DNA of 64,000 nt from Comamonadaceae bacterium (GCA_021299875.1 JAJTEW010000007.1:1-64000); one strand, 5' to 3'. Counted from the first letter of the stretch, positions 53,329 to 63,070 are shown. The notes: a model not told the origin generated them from the letters alone. Translations and numbers: made by a program.

Positions 53329-53733
53329 ATGGCGAACACGTACACGATCAGCGATTTGGCTCAGGAATTTGACCTGACCACCCGCGCCATCCGGTTCTAC
53401 GAAGACATGGGGCTGCTTGAGCCCGAGCGCTCCGGCCCCGGTGGGCGCAACCGGGTCTATTCCGCCCGCGATCGCACCCGCCTCAAACTCACTTTGCGCG
53501 CCAAACGCCTGGGCCTGTCGCTCAACGAGGCCAAAGACCTGATCGACATGTACGACAGCCCGCGCGACACGGTGCCCCAGCTCAAAAAGTTTTTGGTGGT
53601 GTTGGCGGAGCATCGGCAACAGCTGGAGTCTCAGCTGGCCGACTTGGATGCGACCTTGGACGAGGTCAAAACCCATGAAAAAGAAACCCGCAACCTCTTG
53701 GTCAAAGCCACTAAAAATGGCAAACCGGTGTAA
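53329..53733 (+). CDS. liuR: MerR-family regulator, LiuR-type
   Basis: A 134-residue regulator. The winged helix is at residues 1-70 (TYTISDLAQEFDLTTRAIRFYEDMGLLEPER, then GRNRVYSARDRTRLKLTLRAKRLGLSLNEAKDLIDMYD) and a coiled coil follows. The RTRLKLTLRAKRLGLS segment and gene context (isovaleryl-CoA dehydrogenase) are those of LiuR, which controls leucine and isovalerate degradation. LiuR proteins typically respond to pathway acyl-CoA intermediates. Operators lie on both sides of the gene. Confidence 0.92.
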   Translation: MANTYTISDLAQEFDLTTRAIRFYEDMGLLEPERSGPGGRNRVYSARDRTRLKLTLRAKRLGLSLNEAKDLIDMYDSPRDTVPQLKKFLVVLAEHRQQLESQLADLDATLDEVKTHEKETRNLLVKATKNGKPV

Positions 53734-53764
53734 GTCTGTGGTTGGAAGGCTGTGGTTTTTTGGA

Positions 53765-53793
53765 TTGACGTTGACGTAAACGTCAATTACAGT
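53765..53793 (+). promoter_or_regulatory. LiuR-type operator 2 and promoter of the leucine-degradation genes
   Basis: TTGACG (53765-53770) is a strong -35, TACAGT (53788-53793) a -10, with a 17-base spacer. The spacer contains TTGACGTAAACGTCAA (53771-53786), a palindrome with one central mismatch, so a bound MerR-type protein would sit between the two boxes. The first 22 bp match operator 1 except for one base. The downstream GTG is at 53823. Confidence 0.87.
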
Positions 53794-53822
53794 GGGGTCT
53801 GTGATTCAACCTTGGATGTGAT

Positions 53823-54257
53823 GTGACCTCTGCCATTTCTGCCCACGAGCGCGTTGCCCAAAGCCTGGCGCGTCAAGGCATGATGAACCACTTGGGCGTT
53901 CGCTTGTTGTCGGCCACGCAGGGTCAGGTGGAGTTGGCTTTGCCCTACAGCGACAAAGTGACCCAGCAGTTGGGTGGTTTTCATGGCGGGGCCATGGGGG
54001 CCTTGGCCGACATCGCGGGCGGCTACGCCGCATTGACGGTCGCGCCCGAAGGCATGGAAGTCACCACAGTGGAGTACAAAATCAACTTTCTCGCCAGCTT
54101 TCAGGGCGGCGAAATTCGCGCCATTGGCCGCGTCACCAAGGCGGGCAAACGCATCATCGTGACCACGGCAGAGCTGGTGCACGTCGATGACAGTGGCAAA
54201 CGCTCTGACTGTGCCTTGATGCAGCAAACCCTGGTGCCTGTGACCAAGACTTACTAG
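53823..54257 (+). CDS. PaaI-family hotdog thioesterase
   Basis: A 144-residue protein with the hotdog-fold segment [40 protein letters not shown], carrying the presumed catalytic aspartate and the HGG loop of PaaI-type acyl-CoA thioesterases. It begins with GTG, 30 bases after the -10 of the LiuR-type promoter, and is the first gene of that transcript. It may hydrolyse stalled acyl-CoA esters. Confidence 0.88.
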   Translation: MTSAISAHERVAQSLARQGMMNHLGVRLLSATQGQVELALPYSDKVTQQLGGFHGGAMGALADIAGGYAALTVAPEGMEVTTVEYKINFLASFQGGEIRAIGRVTKAGKRIIVTTAELVHVDDSGKRSDCALMQQTLVPVTKTY

Positions 54258-54357
54258 CGCGGTGGTGTTGGCCTTTGAACGATCAGCGTTCAGCATGAAA
54301 ACCCCATACCCGCACCAACACACCACGCTCAACGCAAAACCCCACAAGGAGCCCCCC

Positions 54358-55539
54358 ATGAACAACTTGCCCGGCCTGAATTTCCAACTCGGTGAAGACA
54401 TCGATGCCCTGCGCGACGCCGTGCGCGACTTTGCCCAAGCCGAAATCGCCCCCCGTGCGGCCGAAATTGACCGCAACGACCAATTCCCGATGGACCTGTG
54501 GCGCAAGATGGGCGACTTGGGCGTGCTGGGCATCACCGTGGGTGAGGAATACGGCGGCGCGAACATGGGTTATTTGGCGCACATGATCGCGATGGAAGAG
54601 ATTTCGCGCGCTTCGGCCAGCGTGGGCTTGTCGTATGGCGCGCACTCCAACCTGTGCGTGAACCAGATCAAGCGCAACGGCACGCCCGAGCAGCGCGCCA
54701 AATACCTGCCCAAGCTGATCAGCGGTGAGCACGTGGGCGCTTTGGCCATGTCCGAACCCGGCGCGGGCTCGGATGTGCTGAGCATGAAACTCAAGGCCGA
54801 AGACAAAGGCGGTTACTACCTGCTCAACGGCTCCAAAATGTGGATCACCAACGGCCCCGACGCCGACACGCTGGTGGTGTACGCCAAGAGCGAGCCCGAG
54901 CTGGGCGCGCGCGGCGTGACGGCCTTTTTGATCGAGAAGGGCATGAAAGGCTTTTCCATCGCACAAAAGCTCGACAAGCTGGGCATGCGCGGCAGCCACA
55001 CGGGCGAGCTGGTGTTCAACAACGTCGAAGTGCCCGCTGAGAACATTCTGGGTGGCCTGAACAACGGCGCCAAGGTGCTGATGAGTGGCCTGGACTACGA
55101 ACGTGCCGTGCTCACGGGCGGCCCACTGGGCATCATGCAGGCCGTCATGGACAACGTGATTCCCTATATCCACGACCGCAAGCAGTTTGGCCAGAGCATT
55201 GGCGAGTTCCAACTCATTCAGGGCAAAGTGGCCGACATGTACACCGTGCTGCAAGCCGGTCGCAGCTTTGCCTACACCGTGGCCAAAAATCTGGACTTGC
55301 TGGGTGCCGAACACGTGCGCCAGGTCCGCAAAGATTGCGCCAGCGTCATTTTGTGGACCGCCGAAAAAGCCACTTGGATGGCCGGCGAAGGGGTCCAGAT
55401 TTTTGGCGGCAACGGCTACATCAACGAATACCCGCTGGGCCGATTGTGGCGAGACGCCAAGTTGTATGAAATCGGCGCGGGCACGTCAGAGATTCGCCGC
55501 ATGCTGATTGGCCGCGAACTGTTCGCCGAAACCTGCTGA
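54358..55539 (+). CDS. ivd: Isovaleryl-CoA dehydrogenase
   Basis: A 393-residue FAD enzyme that oxidises isovaleryl-CoA to 3-methylcrotonyl-CoA in leucine breakdown. The usual acyl-CoA dehydrogenase C-terminal glutamate is replaced ([12 protein letters not shown] has glycine in its place), and a glutamate sits instead in [15 protein letters not shown], exactly where isovaleryl-CoA dehydrogenases have their catalytic base. [16 protein letters not shown] and [15 protein letters not shown] bind flavin. AAGGAG precedes the ATG at 54358. Electrons pass to ETF. Confidence 0.95.
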   Translation: MNNLPGLNFQLGEDIDALRDAVRDFAQAEIAPRAAEIDRNDQFPMDLWRKMGDLGVLGITVGEEYGGANMGYLAHMIAMEEISRASASVGLSYGAHSNLCVNQIKRNGTPEQRAKYLPKLISGEHVGALAMSEPGAGSDVLSMKLKAEDKGGYYLLNGSKMWITNGPDADTLVVYAKSEPELGARGVTAFLIEKGMKGFSIAQKLDKLGMRGSHTGELVFNNVEVPAENILGGLNNGAKVLMSGLDYERAVLTGGPLGIMQAVMDNVIPYIHDRKQFGQSIGEFQLIQGKVADMYTVLQAGRSFAYTVAKNLDLLGAEHVRQVRKDCASVILWTAEKATWMAGEGVQIFGGNGYINEYPLGRLWRDAKLYEIGAGTSEIRRMLIGRELFAETC

Positions 55540-55549
55540 GTCCCGGACC

Positions 55550-56191
55550 ATGCAAACACTGCTTGCCAACAACCGCGAATGGGCAGCGCGCATGAAGCGC
55601 GAAGACCCCGAGTTTTTCACCCGCTTGGCCAACCAGCAAAATCCCAAATTTTTGTGGATTGGTTGTTCTGACAGTCGGGTGCCTGCCAACCAGATCACCG
55701 GTCTGGACCCGGGTGAAGTGTTTGTGCACCGCAACGTGGCCAACTTGGTCGTGCATTCCGACTTGAACGCCTTGTCAGTGATTCAGTACGCGGTCGACGC
55801 GCTCAAGGTGGAGCAAATCATGGTGGTGGGTCACTATGGTTGTGGCGGCGTTTTGGCCACCTTGCGGGGCACCCGCGTGGGCTTGGCTGACAACTGGCTG
55901 CGCCACGTGCACGATGTGAAAGTGCGCCACCGCCGCCGCCTCGATCACCTGACGGTGCCCGAACAAGAAGATGCGCTGTGCGAGATGAATGTCATCGAGC
56001 AGGTGGGCAATGTGGCCTTGACCAATGTGGTGCAAGACGCCTGGGCCCGTGGCCAAAAACTCAGCGTGCACGGCTGGTGTTATGGGCTCAAGGATGGGCT
56101 GGCCAAAGATCTGGGTGTGAGCATGACCCATCCCGGCGAGGTGCTGAGTGTGTTTCGAAATGCGCTCAAGCGTTATCCGAGAGGCGGATGA
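55550..56191 (+). CDS. can: Beta-class carbonic anhydrase
   Basis: A 213-residue zinc enzyme: GCSDSRVPANQITGLDPGEVFVHRNVANLV contributes the first zinc cysteine and the Asp-Arg dyad, and GHYGCGGV the histidine and second cysteine. It interconverts CO2 and bicarbonate. It starts ten bases after ivd, inside the leucine-degradation operon. The next enzyme of that pathway, methylcrotonyl-CoA carboxylase, uses bicarbonate, so a local supply role is plausible. Confidence 0.93.
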   Translation: MQTLLANNREWAARMKREDPEFFTRLANQQNPKFLWIGCSDSRVPANQITGLDPGEVFVHRNVANLVVHSDLNALSVIQYAVDALKVEQIMVVGHYGCGGVLATLRGTRVGLADNWLRHVHDVKVRHRRRLDHLTVPEQEDALCEMNVIEQVGNVALTNVVQDAWARGQKLSVHGWCYGLKDGLAKDLGVSMTHPGEVLSVFRNALKRYPRGG

Positions 56192-56230
56192 TTTTTGACT
56201 GTCTATATTTTTGTTTTTTAGAGGAATTCC

Positions 56231-57424
56231 ATGTCTGATCCCATCGTCATCGTCAGCGCTGCCCGCACCCCCATGGGCAGTTTCCAGGGCGACTTTTCTG
56301 CGCTGGCCGCCCACGACCTGGGCGGTGCCGCCATCAAGGCCGCCGTCGAGCGTGCAGGCCGGAACTCGCAATTCACCCCTGAACTCGTCACCGAAGTGCT
56401 GTTTGGCAATTGCCTGATGGCCGGCCAGGGCCAAGCCCCAGCGCGCCAAGCGGGCTTCAAGGGCGGCTTGCCCAAGAGCGCGGGCGCGGTCACCTTGTCC
56501 AAGATGTGCGGCTCTGGCATGCGTGCGGCCATGTTCGCGCATGACATGCTGGTGGCCGGCACGCACGATGTGCTGGTGGCGGGCGGCATGGAGAGCATGA
56601 CCAATGCGCCCTACCTGATGCTCAAGGGCCGCAGTGGTTACCGCATGGGCCACGACCGCATCTTTGACCACATGATGCTCGACGGCCTGGAAGACGCTTA
56701 CGAGCCCGGCCGCAGCATGGGCACCTTTGGCGAAGACTGCGCCGCCAAGTACAGCTTCACCCGCGCCGAGCAAGACCACTTTGCCACCACCAGCGTGCAG
56801 CGCGCCAAGGCCGCCACCGAGTCGGGTGCCTTTGCCGCCGAGATCACGCCCGTCACCGTGAAGGACCGCAGTGGCGAGCGTGTGGTGTCCATCGACGAAG
56901 GCCCGGGCAAAGTCAAGCTCGACAAAATCACATCGCTCAAGCCCGCCTTCAAAAAAGACGGCACCATCACCGCCGCCAGCAGTTCGTCCATCAACGACGG
57001 CGCAGCCGCCATGGTGCTGATGCGCGAGAGCACGGCCGCCAAGCTCGGTTGCAAACCGCTGGCCCGCATCGTCAGCCACGCCACCCACGCGCAAGAGCCC
57101 GAGTGGTTTGCCACTGCCCCTGTGGGCGCGACACAGAAAGCCTTGGCCAAAGCCGGCTGGAAAGTCGAAGACGTGGACCTGTGGGAAGTCAACGAGGCCT
57201 TTGCCGTGGTGCCCATGGCGCTGATGAAAGAGCTGGGCGTGGCGCACGACAAGGTCAACGTGAACGGCGGTGCCTGTGCACTGGGTCACCCGATTGGCGC
57301 GTCCGGTGCGCGCATCATGGTCACGCTGATCCATGCGCTCAAAGCCCGAGGCCTGAAAAAAGGTCTGGCCACGCTGTGCATTGGCGGTGGCGAAGGCACG
57401 GCCGTGGCGCTGGAACTGGTGTGA
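56231..57424 (+). CDS. Acetyl-CoA acetyltransferase / thiolase
   Basis: A 397-residue thiolase. The active-site cysteine is in LSKMCGSGMRAAMFAHD, the histidine in NVNGGACALGHPIGASGARIMVTL and the second cysteine in ATLCIGGGEGTAVALE. It could cleave acetoacetyl-CoA from the end of leucine breakdown or act in PHB-type synthesis. AGAGGAATTCC precedes the ATG. The next gene starts three bases after its stop. Confidence 0.95.
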   Translation: MSDPIVIVSAARTPMGSFQGDFSALAAHDLGGAAIKAAVERAGRNSQFTPELVTEVLFGNCLMAGQGQAPARQAGFKGGLPKSAGAVTLSKMCGSGMRAAMFAHDMLVAGTHDVLVAGGMESMTNAPYLMLKGRSGYRMGHDRIFDHMMLDGLEDAYEPGRSMGTFGEDCAAKYSFTRAEQDHFATTSVQRAKAATESGAFAAEITPVTVKDRSGERVVSIDEGPGKVKLDKITSLKPAFKKDGTITAASSSSINDGAAAMVLMRESTAAKLGCKPLARIVSHATHAQEPEWFATAPVGATQKALAKAGWKVEDVDLWEVNEAFAVVPMALMKELGVAHDKVNVNGGACALGHPIGASGARIMVTLIHALKARGLKKGLATLCIGGGEGTAVALELV

Positions 57425-57427
57425 GGG

Positions 57428-58105
57428 ATGCGCACCGTTCTGCTCATCGGTGCATCGCGCGGCATCGGCTTTGAACTGGCCCGTCAGTACATCGAAGAGG
57501 GCTGGCGCGTGATTGCGACTGCGCGTTCGGACGAAGGTCTGGCGAAGCTCAAAGCCATGGGTGCCGAAACCCTGCGCCTCGATGTGGCCAACCCGGCCAG
57601 TAATTCGGGGTTGGCCTGGCAGTTGGATGGCGAGAAAATTGACTTGGCCATTTACGTAGCAGGCACGATGGACCGCGATAGCGCGAACACGCCGCCCACC
57701 TGCGACAGCTTTGACGAGGTCATGCACACCAACGTGATGGGCGCCATGCAGGTCATCCCCCAGATCGTGCCAATGGTGCAAGAAGCACAAGGCGTCATTG
57801 CTTGTATCAGCTCCATCATGGGAAGTCAGCAAGAGACCACCAGTGGCAACGCCGCGCTTTACCGTGTGAGCAAGGCGGCGCTCAACATGGTGGTTCGTTG
57901 CAGCCAGGCAGAGCTGTCGGACATCACCGTGCTGGCCATCCACCCTGGATGGGTGCAGACCGACATGGGCGGGGCAGGTGCAACGCTGACACCCGAGCAA
58001 AGTGCGTGCAGCCTGCGCCAGACGCTGAACCACGTCCTTGAACAACGCGACCCCCAACACCGTGGCGCATTTTTGAACCATGATGGGCAAACGCTGCCTT
58101 GGTGA
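57428..58105 (+). CDS. Short-chain dehydrogenase/reductase (SDR)
   Basis: A 225-residue SDR with the cofactor loop LLIGASRGIGFELAR, the N-A-G-like YVAGTMD, serine in ISSIMGS, the YRVSK catalytic dyad and the HPGWVQTDMGG segment typical of the CsgA-like group. Substrate unknown; being between the thiolase and an acyl-CoA dehydrogenase it probably acts on a related alcohol or ketone. The following gene begins 20 bases after its stop. Confidence 0.9.
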   Translation: MRTVLLIGASRGIGFELARQYIEEGWRVIATARSDEGLAKLKAMGAETLRLDVANPASNSGLAWQLDGEKIDLAIYVAGTMDRDSANTPPTCDSFDEVMHTNVMGAMQVIPQIVPMVQEAQGVIACISSIMGSQQETTSGNAALYRVSKAALNMVVRCSQAELSDITVLAIHPGWVQTDMGGAGATLTPEQSACSLRQTLNHVLEQRDPQHRGAFLNHDGQTLPW

Positions 58106-58125
58106 ACCGACAAAGAAAGACCGAC

Positions 58126-59253
58126 ATGCTGCTGACCTCCGACCAAGAAATGATCCGTGACGCTGTGCGTGACTTTGCCCAACGCGAGCTGTGGCCCCAC
58201 GCCGCCGAGTGGGACAAGCAGCACCACTTTCCCAAAGAAGCGCACAAGAGTCTGGCCGAGTTGGGCGCCTATGGCATCTGCGTGCCCGAAGATCTGGGCG
58301 GCGCGGGTCTGGACTATGTGACGCTGGCGCTGGTGCTCGAAGAAATCGCAGCGGGTGATGGCGGCGTCAGCACCACCATCAGTGTGACCAACTGCCCTGT
58401 CAACGCCATTTTGATGATGTACGGCAACGCCGCGCAAAAAGCACAGTGGCTCACGCCGCTGGCCCAAGGCCAGATGCTGGGTGCGTTTTGCCTGACCGAG
58501 CCGCATGTGGGCTCGGACGCATCGGCCCTGCGCACCACAGCCGTCAAAGACGGCGACGAGTACGTCATCAACGGCGTCAAGCAGTTCATCACCAGTGGCC
58601 AAAACGGCGATGTGGCGGTGGTGATTGCCGTGACCGACAAGGGCGCTGGCAAGAAAGGCCTGAGCGCCTTTTTGGTGCCCACCCGCACCCCGGGTTATGT
58701 GGTGGCGCGCCTGGAAGACAAGCTGGGGCAACACAGCAGCGACACCGCGCAGATCAATTTTGACAACTGCCGTATCCCGGCTGAGAACCTGGTCGGTCAA
58801 GAGGGCGAGGGCTACAAAATTGCCTTGTCGTCACTGGAGGGCGGGCGCATCGGCATTGCTGCGCAAAGTCTGGGCATGGCCCGCAGCGCTTTGGATGTGG
58901 CCATTGACTACGCCAAGCAGCGCGAGAGCTTTGGCACCGCCATCTTCAACCACCAGGCCGTGGGTTTTCGCTTGGCCGACTGCGCCACGCAACTCGAAGC
59001 GGCGCGCCAGCTGATTTGGCACGCGGCCAGTTTGCGCGACGCGGGCCGCCCCTGCCTGAAAGAAGCGGCCATGGCCAAACTGTTTGCCAGTGAAGTGGCT
59101 GAGAAAATCTGCTCCGCCGCCATCCAGACCCTGGGCGGCTACGGCTATGTGAGCGACTTCCCGGTGGAGCGGATTTACCGCGATGTGCGCGTGTGCCAGA
59201 TCTATGAAGGCACCAGCGACGTGCAAAAAATCATCATCCAGCGGGCGCTTTAA
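58126..59253 (+). CDS. Acyl-CoA dehydrogenase
   Basis: A 375-residue FAD enzyme with the canonical layout: CLTEPHVGSDASALRTTAVKDGDEYVINGVKQFITSG, ALSSLEGGRIGIAAQSLGMARSALDVAIDYAKQRESFG and the C-terminal catalytic glutamate in QIYEGTSDVQK. Unlike the isovaleryl-CoA dehydrogenase upstream, it uses the usual glutamate, so it is a short- or branched-chain acyl-CoA dehydrogenase acting on a different substrate. ATG at 58126 ([18 protein letters not shown]) is used. Confidence 0.93.
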   Translation: MLLTSDQEMIRDAVRDFAQRELWPHAAEWDKQHHFPKEAHKSLAELGAYGICVPEDLGGAGLDYVTLALVLEEIAAGDGGVSTTISVTNCPVNAILMMYGNAAQKAQWLTPLAQGQMLGAFCLTEPHVGSDASALRTTAVKDGDEYVINGVKQFITSGQNGDVAVVIAVTDKGAGKKGLSAFLVPTRTPGYVVARLEDKLGQHSSDTAQINFDNCRIPAENLVGQEGEGYKIALSSLEGGRIGIAAQSLGMARSALDVAIDYAKQRESFGTAIFNHQAVGFRLADCATQLEAARQLIWHAASLRDAGRPCLKEAAMAKLFASEVAEKICSAAIQTLGGYGYVSDFPVERIYRDVRVCQIYEGTSDVQKIIIQRAL

Positions 59254-59302
59254 GGGATAAGGCGGGCATTTCTCGGGGACGGCTCCCGTATCATCAGGCC
59301 TC

Positions 59303-60694
59303 ATGAACATCATCATCTTGGGCGCCGGCCGTGTGGGCGAAAGCGTCGCCGAAAGCCTGGTTTCAGAGCAAAACGACATCACCGTCATCGACCAAGACCC
59401 GGCACGCCTGAGGTTGCTCGAAGAGCGTCTGGATCTGCGCGGTGTGGTGGGCAACGGCATTCAGCCCTCGGTCCTGCGCGAAGCCGGGGCCCAAGACGCC
59501 GACATGCTGATTGCCTGTGCGGCGGCCGACGAATCGAATTTGGTGGTTTGCAAGATCGCCCACGATGTGTTCAACGTGCCCACCACCATCGCTCGGCTGC
59601 GTTCGCCCGAATTCAATGAGGGTGATGAATTGCTGGGCAAGTCCGGCTTTGCGGTGGACCATGTGATCTGCCCTGAAGAGTCGGTGATGCGCTACATCCA
59701 ACAGCTGATCCAGTACCCCGAGGCCTTGCAGGTGCTTGAATTTGCCGAGGGCCGTGTGAGCCTCATCGTGGTGCGTGCGGCGGCCGACAGCCTGTTGGTG
59801 AACCACACCATCGCCGAGTTTCGCGACCGCTTACCGGATGCCGAGATGCGCGTGGTGGCCCTGTACCGGCAAGACACGCAAGTGGATGCGCTGCCCGAGA
59901 CGTGCATCTTGCCTGGCGATGAGGTGTTCGTCCTGGCCGACACCCGCAAGATCCCCGTTGTGTTGTCCGGCATCCATAAAACCGACCAACCCGTTCGACG
60001 CCTCATGCTGGCCGGGGGCGGCAAAGTGGGCTTGCGTTTGGCGCGCATTTTGGCGGACCAGTACGGCGTGAAGCTGATTGAGCGCGACAAAAAACGCTGC
60101 GAATACCTGGCCAGCCAGTTGCCTTCAAGCACCTTGATCCTGAATGGTGACGGTGCCGACGAAGACCTGTTGCAAGAAGAAAACGTGGGCGAGATGGACC
60201 TGTTTTTGGCGTTGACCAGCGACGACGAGGACAACATCATGTCGGCCATGTTGGCCAAGCGCATGGGTGCAAGGCGCGTCATGGCCTTGATCAATCGCCG
60301 CGCTTATGCCGACATGATGCAAGGCGGCACGATCGACATCGCGATTTCTCCTGCCCAAACCGTGATCGGCGAGCTCTTGGCACATCTGCGCCGGGGCGAT
60401 GTGGCGGCGGTGCACAGCTTGCGCCGGGGCGCAGCAGAAGCCTTGGAGGGCATTGCGCGCGGCGACATCAAAACTTCCAAGTTGGTGGGGCGACGCGTTG
60501 AAGAAATCAAGCTGCCCCAAGGCGTGAGCATGGGCGCCATTGTGCGTGGCGAAGGGAAAAATTCCGAAGTGCTCATGCCGCACCACGATACCCTGATCGA
60601 AGCCAATGACCACATCGTCTTGTTCATTCCCAACAAGCGCGATGTGCGTTCGGTGGAAAAACTTTTTCAGGTCAGTGCGACCTTCTTTGGCTGA
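59303..60694 (+). CDS. trkA: Trk potassium uptake regulator TrkA
   Basis: A 463-residue peripheral protein with two RCK units. Each has a nucleotide-binding Rossmann motif: IIILGAGRVGESVAESL at the N-terminus and LMLAGGGKVGLRLARIL in the middle, and each is followed by a TrkA-C domain. It binds NAD(H) or ATP and gates TrkH. Its stop and the trkH start share one base (TGATG). Confidence 0.96.
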   Translation: MNIIILGAGRVGESVAESLVSEQNDITVIDQDPARLRLLEERLDLRGVVGNGIQPSVLREAGAQDADMLIACAAADESNLVVCKIAHDVFNVPTTIARLRSPEFNEGDELLGKSGFAVDHVICPEESVMRYIQQLIQYPEALQVLEFAEGRVSLIVVRAAADSLLVNHTIAEFRDRLPDAEMRVVALYRQDTQVDALPETCILPGDEVFVLADTRKIPVVLSGIHKTDQPVRRLMLAGGGKVGLRLARILADQYGVKLIERDKKRCEYLASQLPSSTLILNGDGADEDLLQEENVGEMDLFLALTSDDEDNIMSAMLAKRMGARRVMALINRRAYADMMQGGTIDIAISPAQTVIGELLAHLRRGDVAAVHSLRRGAAEALEGIARGDIKTSKLVGRRVEEIKLPQGVSMGAIVRGEGKNSEVLMPHHDTLIEANDHIVLFIPNKRDVRSVEKLFQVSATFFG

Positions 60695-62157
60695 TGTTCA
60701 CGTTCTTCGCGCCGGTCTTGGCCTTGATGGCGCGCATTCTGGTTGCGTTTTCGGTCACGTTTTTGGTGCCGGGCATCTGGGCTTGGTTTGAAGACCACCG
60801 TGACTTGCAGTGGATCTGGCTGGCCGGCTTTGGTTTGACGGCTGTCAGTGGCTTGGTGTTGGCGGCGCTCACCCAGCGGCATCGGCGGGAATTGAAGACC
60901 AAAGACGGTTTTTTGCTGGTCAACATGGTGTGGCTGGTCTTGCCGGCCTATTCGGCCTTGCCCCTCATGTTTTTGGTGCCAGAGATCACGTGGTTCAAAG
61001 CTTATTTTGAGGCCATGAGCGCGCTCACGGCCACGGGCGCAACAGCGCTTTCCGGGCTTGAGCACTTGCCGGTTTCGGTCAACATTTGGCGCTGCTTTTT
61101 GCAGTTGATCGGTGGTCTGGGCATCATGCTTTTGGTGGTGGCGGTCTTGCCCATGTTGGGTTTGGGCGGTATGCAGCTCTACAAAACCGAAACACCCGGC
61201 CCCATGAAAGACACCAAATTCACGCCTCGGATTGCTGAGACGGCGCGCGGATTGTGGGGCGTGTACTTTTTGTTCTCAGCCGCTTGCTTGCTGGCGTACC
61301 GCTGGGCTGGCATGAGCTGGGCCGATGCCTTCATGCACATGTGCACCACCATGGGTTTGGGCGGATTTTCTTCGTATGACGCCAGTTTTGGGCACTTCAA
61401 TTCACCTGTGATCGAGTGGGTCGCCATCGTCTTCATGACCTTGGCCGGCATCAGTTTTGTGCGCTACTTTGTGGTGCTGCGCAGCCGCTCCATCTTGCCC
61501 ATCAGCAACGACCGGGAGATTCGCACTTACCTGGGTGTTTTGTTGGCCGCCACCTTGTTGGTGATGGCTCTGCTGTTGGCCCATGGTGTGTATGACGACG
61601 GCCTGGAGGCCTTGCGCATCAGCGCTTTTCATGTGGTGTCTTTGGCCACCACCACCGGTTATGCCGCCACAGATTACGCGCAATGGCCCGTATTCGCACC
61701 GATTTTGTTGATGTTCTTGGGCTGCTTTGTATCGTGTGCAGGGTCTACGGGCGGCGGCATCAAGATGGTGCGCATGATTTTGTTGGTCAAGCAGGCGCGA
61801 CGTGAGTTGGTGCGCATCATTCACCCCCGTGTCATCAACCCGGTCACACTGGGCGGCGCTGTGATTCCCATGTCGGTCATGACGGCGGTGCTGGGCTTCA
61901 TGCTCATTTATGGCGGTGCAACCATGGGTCTGAGCATGCTGCTCTTGCTCAGCGGCTTGGACATCGTGACCGCGTTTTCGGCCGTCATTGCCACTGTCAA
62001 CAACATCGGTCCCGGCTTGGGTGAAGTCGGACCCTCAGGTAATTTTGGGGGCCTCAACCCTTTTCAGTTGAGTGTTTTGAGTTTTGCCATGCTGCTGGGC
62101 CGACTGGAATTGTTGTCGGTTTTGGTGTTGTTCAGCTCGCATTTTTGGCGCAAATAA
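60694..62157 (+). CDS. trkH: Trk potassium uptake channel TrkH
   Basis: A 487-residue membrane protein with the four pore loops of the Trk/Ktr superfamily: MSALTATGATAL, CTTMGLGGFSSYDASF, ATTTGYAATDY and NNIGPGLGEVG, each with the filter glycine. STGGGIKMVRMIL follows the third loop and forms the gating intramembrane region. Works with TrkA for potassium uptake at the inner membrane. Confidence 0.97.
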   Translation: MFTFFAPVLALMARILVAFSVTFLVPGIWAWFEDHRDLQWIWLAGFGLTAVSGLVLAALTQRHRRELKTKDGFLLVNMVWLVLPAYSALPLMFLVPEITWFKAYFEAMSALTATGATALSGLEHLPVSVNIWRCFLQLIGGLGIMLLVVAVLPMLGLGGMQLYKTETPGPMKDTKFTPRIAETARGLWGVYFLFSAACLLAYRWAGMSWADAFMHMCTTMGLGGFSSYDASFGHFNSPVIEWVAIVFMTLAGISFVRYFVVLRSRSILPISNDREIRTYLGVLLAATLLVMALLLAHGVYDDGLEALRISAFHVVSLATTTGYAATDYAQWPVFAPILLMFLGCFVSCAGSTGGGIKMVRMILLVKQARRELVRIIHPRVINPVTLGGAVIPMSVMTAVLGFMLIYGGATMGLSMLLLLSGLDIVTAFSAVIATVNNIGPGLGEVGPSGNFGGLNPFQLSVLSFAMLLGRLELLSVLVLFSSHFWRK

Positions 62158-62192
62158 AGTCGGTTTTTTGCCATCATCACAAGGAGAATCAC

Positions 62193-62624
62193 ATGCCCAT
62201 TACCAAAGGATTTCAAGTCCTCGTCGACGAAGCCATGGCACAGGTCACGACGCACAGTGTGGCCGCGGTGCAAGCACGCCTGGCCGATGCGGCCGTGCAA
62301 ATCGTGGACATCCGCGACCCGCGTGAGCTGGAACGGGATGGCACCGTGCCTGGCGCTTTGCTCGCGCCCAGAGGCATGTTGGAGTTTTGGGTGGACCCGG
62401 CTTCGCCTTATTTCAAGCCCGTGTTCGCCGACGAGAGCAAACAGTTCATCTTGTTTTGCGGTGCCGGCTGGCGCAGCGCTCTGGCCACCAAAACCCTGCA
62501 AGACATGGGCATGAGCAATGTGGCCCACATCGACGGCGGTTTTGCGGCCTGGAAAAAAGCAGCGGCGCCTGTTGTCACGATGGAGCAGCACAAGGCCGAA
62601 AGTGCAGCGCGCAAAGGCGCTTGA
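62193..62624 (+). CDS. Rhodanese-like domain protein
   Basis: A 143-residue single rhodanese domain. [32 protein letters not shown] forms the N-terminal part, and the active loop is [12 protein letters not shown] with the persulfide cysteine. It probably transfers sulfur. AAGGAG lies before the ATG at 62193. The last base of its stop is the first base of the next gene. Confidence 0.93.
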   Translation: MPITKGFQVLVDEAMAQVTTHSVAAVQARLADAAVQIVDIRDPRELERDGTVPGALLAPRGMLEFWVDPASPYFKPVFADESKQFILFCGAGWRSALATKTLQDMGMSNVAHIDGGFAAWKKAAAPVVTMEQHKAESAARKGA

Positions 62625-63025
62625 TGGCGGCGTCATGCCCCTGTGGCCGCACCACCCCCAAAGGGCAAGCACTGAGCCTGGCTGATTGCTGCGGCCTCTA
62701 CCACGCGGGTCAGCACGCCCCCGACGCCGAAAGCCTGATGCGCTCGCGCTACAGCGCTTTTGTGCTGGGCGATGTGCCCTATCTGCTGGCGACATGGCAC
62801 AGCCGCCAGCGACCTGCCGAGCTGACGCTCGAAGCCGGTGGTAAATGGTTGGGCTTGGAGATCAAGCAGCACCACCTGACTGGGGCAGATACCGCCGAGG
62901 TCGAATTTGTGGCGCGCTTTCGGGTGGGTGGCAAAGCGGTGCGCCAGCACGAACGCAGCCGCTTTGTGCGCGAAGCATCCGCAGATGGCGATCGCTGGTT
63001 TTATGTCGACGGCGATGAGCTTTAA
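62624..63025 (+). CDS. YchJ-like UPF0225 protein (SEC-C-type zinc motif)
   Basis: A 133-residue protein. The N-terminal [23 protein letters not shown] is a SEC-C-type zinc-binding segment, followed by [25 protein letters not shown] and the NTF2-like fold of YchJ. Function unknown in the family. It overlaps the rhodanese stop by one base, so they are coupled. ATG at 62624 is preferred; the frame is open upstream over the rhodanese gene. Confidence 0.9.
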   Translation: MAASCPCGRTTPKGQALSLADCCGLYHAGQHAPDAESLMRSRYSAFVLGDVPYLLATWHSRQRPAELTLEAGGKWLGLEIKQHHLTGADTAEVEFVARFRVGGKAVRQHERSRFVREASADGDRWFYVDGDEL

Positions 63026-63070
63026 GGCTTGATTCACAGCGTCTGCTCAATGCCCCCTATCATCACAACC

